From NCBI GenBank assembly GCA_020056645.1, contig JAGVHJ010000521.1, positions 1 to 7,600 of the forward strand: 7,600 nucleotides of DNA, in the 5' to 3' direction. This document shows, piece after piece, positions 5,596 through 7,600 of this stretch. The notes beneath the pieces were generated by a model. That model did no database searches. It was not told the DNA's origin and was given only the letters and a program-made list of their open reading frames with translations. The DNA is from Desulfobacterales bacterium. GTDB taxonomy: Bacteria; Desulfobacterota; Desulfobacteria; Desulfobacterales; JAHIVH01. The translations under genes and the position numbers were made by a program. Positions within the stretch are counted from its first letter, which is position 1; each line of letters begins with the position of its first letter.

Positions 5596-5787
5596 TCCAT
5601 AAAAACGATAAAATAAAAAAATATGATTTCCAAAAGAAATACTTCATGTTAAATTATAATTATCGTAACGCCTGTTGAACCCGATCAAATAGTCTTTCAA
5701 AAATTCAGGACCCTTTTTTTAAAGGCCACAGATTTTAGCCGCTGATGTCATTTTAACCACAATCATTCAACGATGAAGAGGAACACC
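5596..5787. other. AT-rich spacer between chemoreceptor and cheW
   Basis: Non-coding. It contains TATAAT at 5655-5660 without a good -35 at standard spacing, inside a loose dyad (GTTA at 5648 to TAAC at 5669 around AATTATAATT). No terminator hairpin is visible after the receptor stop, so receptor and cheW may be co-transcribed, possibly with an internal promoter. Confidence 0.35.
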
Positions 5788-6300
5788 ATGGCAAGTGAGG
5801 CAAAAAAAATGGATCAGACAGTGAAGGCTCTGACGGAAAAAGAAGGAAAATACCTGACTTTCAGTCTGGCCGGAGAAGAGTACGGTATTGGAATCCTCAA
5901 GATCAAGGAGATTATCGGCATGATGCCGATCACCACCGTTCCCCAGACCCCGGCGTTTGTGAAAGGGGTGATCAATCTCCGGGGCAAGGTGATCCCCGTC
6001 ATCGACCTGAGACTCCGCTTCCATATGAACGCCATCGACTACAGTGAAAGAACCTGTATCATCGTGGTTGAAATTTCAGGGATCTCGGGAATGATTCAAA
6101 TCGGGATTGTTGTGGACGCCGTATCCGAAGTCCTAAACATCCGGGGAGCGGACATCGAAGAGACCCCGACCTTCGGCACCAAACTCAACACGGAATATAT
6201 CCTTGGCATGGCCAAGGTGGAGGGCGGTGTGAAAATCCTCCTCGACATCGACCGGGTCTTGAGCGCCGAAGAGATCAGCACCCTTGAACAGGTGGAATAG
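5788..6300 (+). CDS. cheW: CheW chemotaxis adaptor protein
   Basis: A 170-aa soluble CheW-family protein that links chemoreceptor tips to the CheA kinase. After an 18-residue charged N-terminal extension, the double SH3-like barrel begins at KYLTFSLAGEEYGIGILKIK. The diagnostic NLRGKVIPVIDLR is at 63-75, and the closing GVKILLDIDRVLS is near 147-159. It has one CheW domain only, with no CheA or receiver domain fused. The start at 5788 is preferred because AGAGGA (5777-5782) is five bases upstream. An in-frame ATG at 5773 would add five residues but has no ribosome site. It lies 192 bp downstream of the chemoreceptor and 15 bp upstream of the Cache-CheD-like gene, with which it almost certainly shares a transcript. 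A typical partner for the neighbouring receptor; no cheA, cheR or cheB is in the window. Confidence 0.93.
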   Translation: MASEAKKMDQTVKALTEKEGKYLTFSLAGEEYGIGILKIKEIIGMMPITTVPQTPAFVKGVINLRGKVIPVIDLRLRFHMNAIDYSERTCIIVVEISGISGMIQIGIVVDAVSEVLNIRGADIEETPTFGTKLNTEYILGMAKVEGGVKILLDIDRVLSAEEISTLEQVE

Positions 6301-6315
6301 ATTCAAACGCTCCCC

Positions 6316-7600
6316 ATGATTCCATTTAGAAAAACCGTTTCCAATAGAGCCATTCTCTGTGTGGCGATGGTGCTATGGGCCGGGACCTGTTTCGGGACCG
6401 CCCCGCTCTTCTCCAACCCCATTGAGGATGAAACCCTGAAGCGGCTCGATCATATTCGGGCCGAAAAAAAACAGCAGCTCTTCGATTACATGGAAAAAAT
6501 CCAGAAGAACGCCGACGCCGTCAAGACCGACGCGGCCATGATAGAGTTCTTCCACCTCAAGAGCCGATACTACGACCTACAGAAGAAAGCGCCCCCTCCG
6601 GAGAGGGTTGTCCGGGAAATCGATCAACTGAAGAGAAAGATCCGCGAGCACTACATCCGGAACTATATCTCCTTCTACGATATTCTCTTTGTGAACCCAT
6701 CGGGCGATATTTTCTACACCATCCGTCAGCAAGGCGACTATCACCAGAATCTTTTTCAGGGAACCCTGAAAAAAAGCTCCCTCGCCAAACAGCTTCGTGA
6801 AAATCCAGGAGCCTCCTTTGTGGATTATCAGTTCTTTGATGTGTCGGGAGAGCCCTCCGCCTTCATCGTTGTTCCCGTTGCAAAGGAAGAGGCCTTGGCC
6901 GGGTGGGTCGTGTTTCAATGCGCCATCAATAAGATTAACTGGATTTTTTCCACGGAAAACGGATTGGGCGAGACGGGGGAAGCGTTTCTCGTGAACCGGA
7001 ACCGTTACATGCTCACCGATTCCCGGTTCTACGGCGATTCGAGCATCTTAAAGAAACACCTGTCGAGCCAGAATATCATGGCCAAGTTCAATGAAAAATC
7101 GGGGCATAAAAGGGTCATCGACTATCGGGGATTCCGGACCCTCACCTCATTCGAGGTGTGCCATGTGGCTGGAAGCGAATGGCTTCTCATCGCAAAAATC
7201 GATGAAGATGAGATCATCACCGACTACTACCGGAACCATCGGCGGGAGTTGCGCGCCCTCCTCTTGAACCAATTGTCGACCCAGCCCGTGGAAGGCTGCG
7301 GCCCGGTGGTTCCAGATGGAAAAACCATCGGCGTCGATATGGACGAGTGGCGGAAGGGAACCCCTGAAGAGACCATCCTGACCCACGGCGTCTCCACATG
7401 CACGGCGGTGATCCTCTCTTTTACAGGGAAGTTCGCTTATCTGGCCCACATCAGCAATCTGGACACCCTCTATGGGGGGACCACCACGGACCTGATCGGA
7501 AACATCGTCAAACGCATCAAAACCTTCGACATCTATAAATATGAAAGACGCTATGTGAATGCCGTTATCGTGGCGCCCCATGCCCGCACCCTCATGAACG
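6316..7600 (+). CDS. Exported Cache-sensor protein with C-terminal CheD-like deamidase domain (partial, runs off the window)
   Basis: No stop occurs in the 428 codons visible. The N-terminus is basic (R5, K6, R11) followed by a hydrophobic stretch (12-27), a signal peptide or membrane anchor; WAGTC is not a good lipobox. Residues about 40-300 look like a helical stalk (40-118) followed by a Cache-type sensor fold (YDILFVNPSGDIFYT at 121-135, GETGEAFLVNRNRYMLTDSR at 218-237, WLLIAKID at 289-296). From about 325 the sequence resembles CheD, the receptor glutamine deamidase. T356 and C362 (THGVSTC) and H378 (YLAHIS) match the catalytic Thr, Cys, His order of T. maritima CheD (T21, C27, H44 as I recall), with the same Thr-Cys gap of six and Cys-His gap of 16 instead of 17. 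A helix (about 390-403) and strand (412-420) follow in CheD order. About 60 residues would be missing to the right. No second membrane segment precedes the CheD-like part, so it is predicted to be periplasmic. It starts 15 bp after cheW without a clear ribosome site, suggesting translational coupling. Confidence 0.75.
   Translation, partial: MIPFRKTVSNRAILCVAMVLWAGTCFGTAPLFSNPIEDETLKRLDHIRAEKKQQLFDYMEKIQKNADAVKTDAAMIEFFHLKSRYYDLQKKAPPPERVVREIDQLKRKIREHYIRNYISFYDILFVNPSGDIFYTIRQQGDYHQNLFQGTLKKSSLAKQLRENPGASFVDYQFFDVSGEPSAFIVVPVAKEEALAGWVVFQCAINKINWIFSTENGLGETGEAFLVNRNRYMLTDSRFYGDSSILKKHLSSQNIMAKFNEKSGHKRVIDYRGFRTLTSFEVCHVAGSEWLLIAKIDEDEIITDYYRNHRRELRALLLNQLSTQPVEGCGPVVPDGKTIGVDMDEWRKGTPEETILTHGVSTCTAVILSFTGKFAYLAHISNLDTLYGGTTTDLIGNIVKRIKTFDIYKYERRYVNAVIVAPHARTLMN

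Noticed and set aside
5655..5660. TATAAT as a strong promoter for cheW
   Set aside because: No acceptable -35 hexamer at 16-18 bases; kept only as a note on the spacer.

Overview
The window looks like a chromosomal segment of a flagellated or otherwise chemotactic, anaerobic-type Desulfobacterota (deltaproteobacterial) organism. This is inferred from three things. The chemoreceptor signalling domain closely matches the deltaproteobacterial type. A conserved EF-hand-like protein typical of free-living motile anaerobes is present. The intergenic DNA has the palindromic, AT-rich patches common in that group. No rRNA, tRNA, transposase or CRISPR array is visible. The species cannot be named from sequence alone.

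Left part (1-2121, + strand): a kynurenine-formamidase-like cyclase-family metal hydrolase (137-913), a 599-bp non-coding stretch rich in inverted and direct repeats (914-1512), then a small J-domain protein (1513-2121). A 24-bp direct repeat starts just after the cyclase stop. Half-copies of a palindromic element lie on both sides of the cyclase, so this part has been a site of repeat-element activity.

Middle (2165-3271, - strand): a 368-aa protein with two EF-hand/dockerin-like calcium loops, belonging to a conserved family of unknown function. It converges on the J-domain gene and diverges from the chemotaxis genes. The 472-bp divergent intergenic region (3272-3743) holds a terminator-like hairpin with a GC-rich hairpin before it, and a dyad motif that appears near both ends.

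Right part (3744-7600, + strand): a chemotaxis cluster. (1) A methyl-accepting chemotaxis protein has two membrane segments and a periplasmic sensor region that resembles a zinc-binding CZB domain. Its reading frame is broken by one apparent extra A near 5332-5336, which separates the last ~85 residues. (2) CheW adaptor (best start 5788). (3) Only 15 bp later comes an open-ended gene running off the window. It encodes an N-terminal signal/anchor, a Cache-type sensor and a C-terminal domain in which the Thr/Cys/His pattern of the CheD receptor deamidase can be recognised. With no second membrane segment visible before the CheD-like part, that domain is predicted to sit outside the cytoplasm. 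This is the most unusual feature here. The likely logic is receptor -> CheW -> CheA (not in the window), with the Cache-CheD-like protein as an accessory sensor or modifier of the same receptor.
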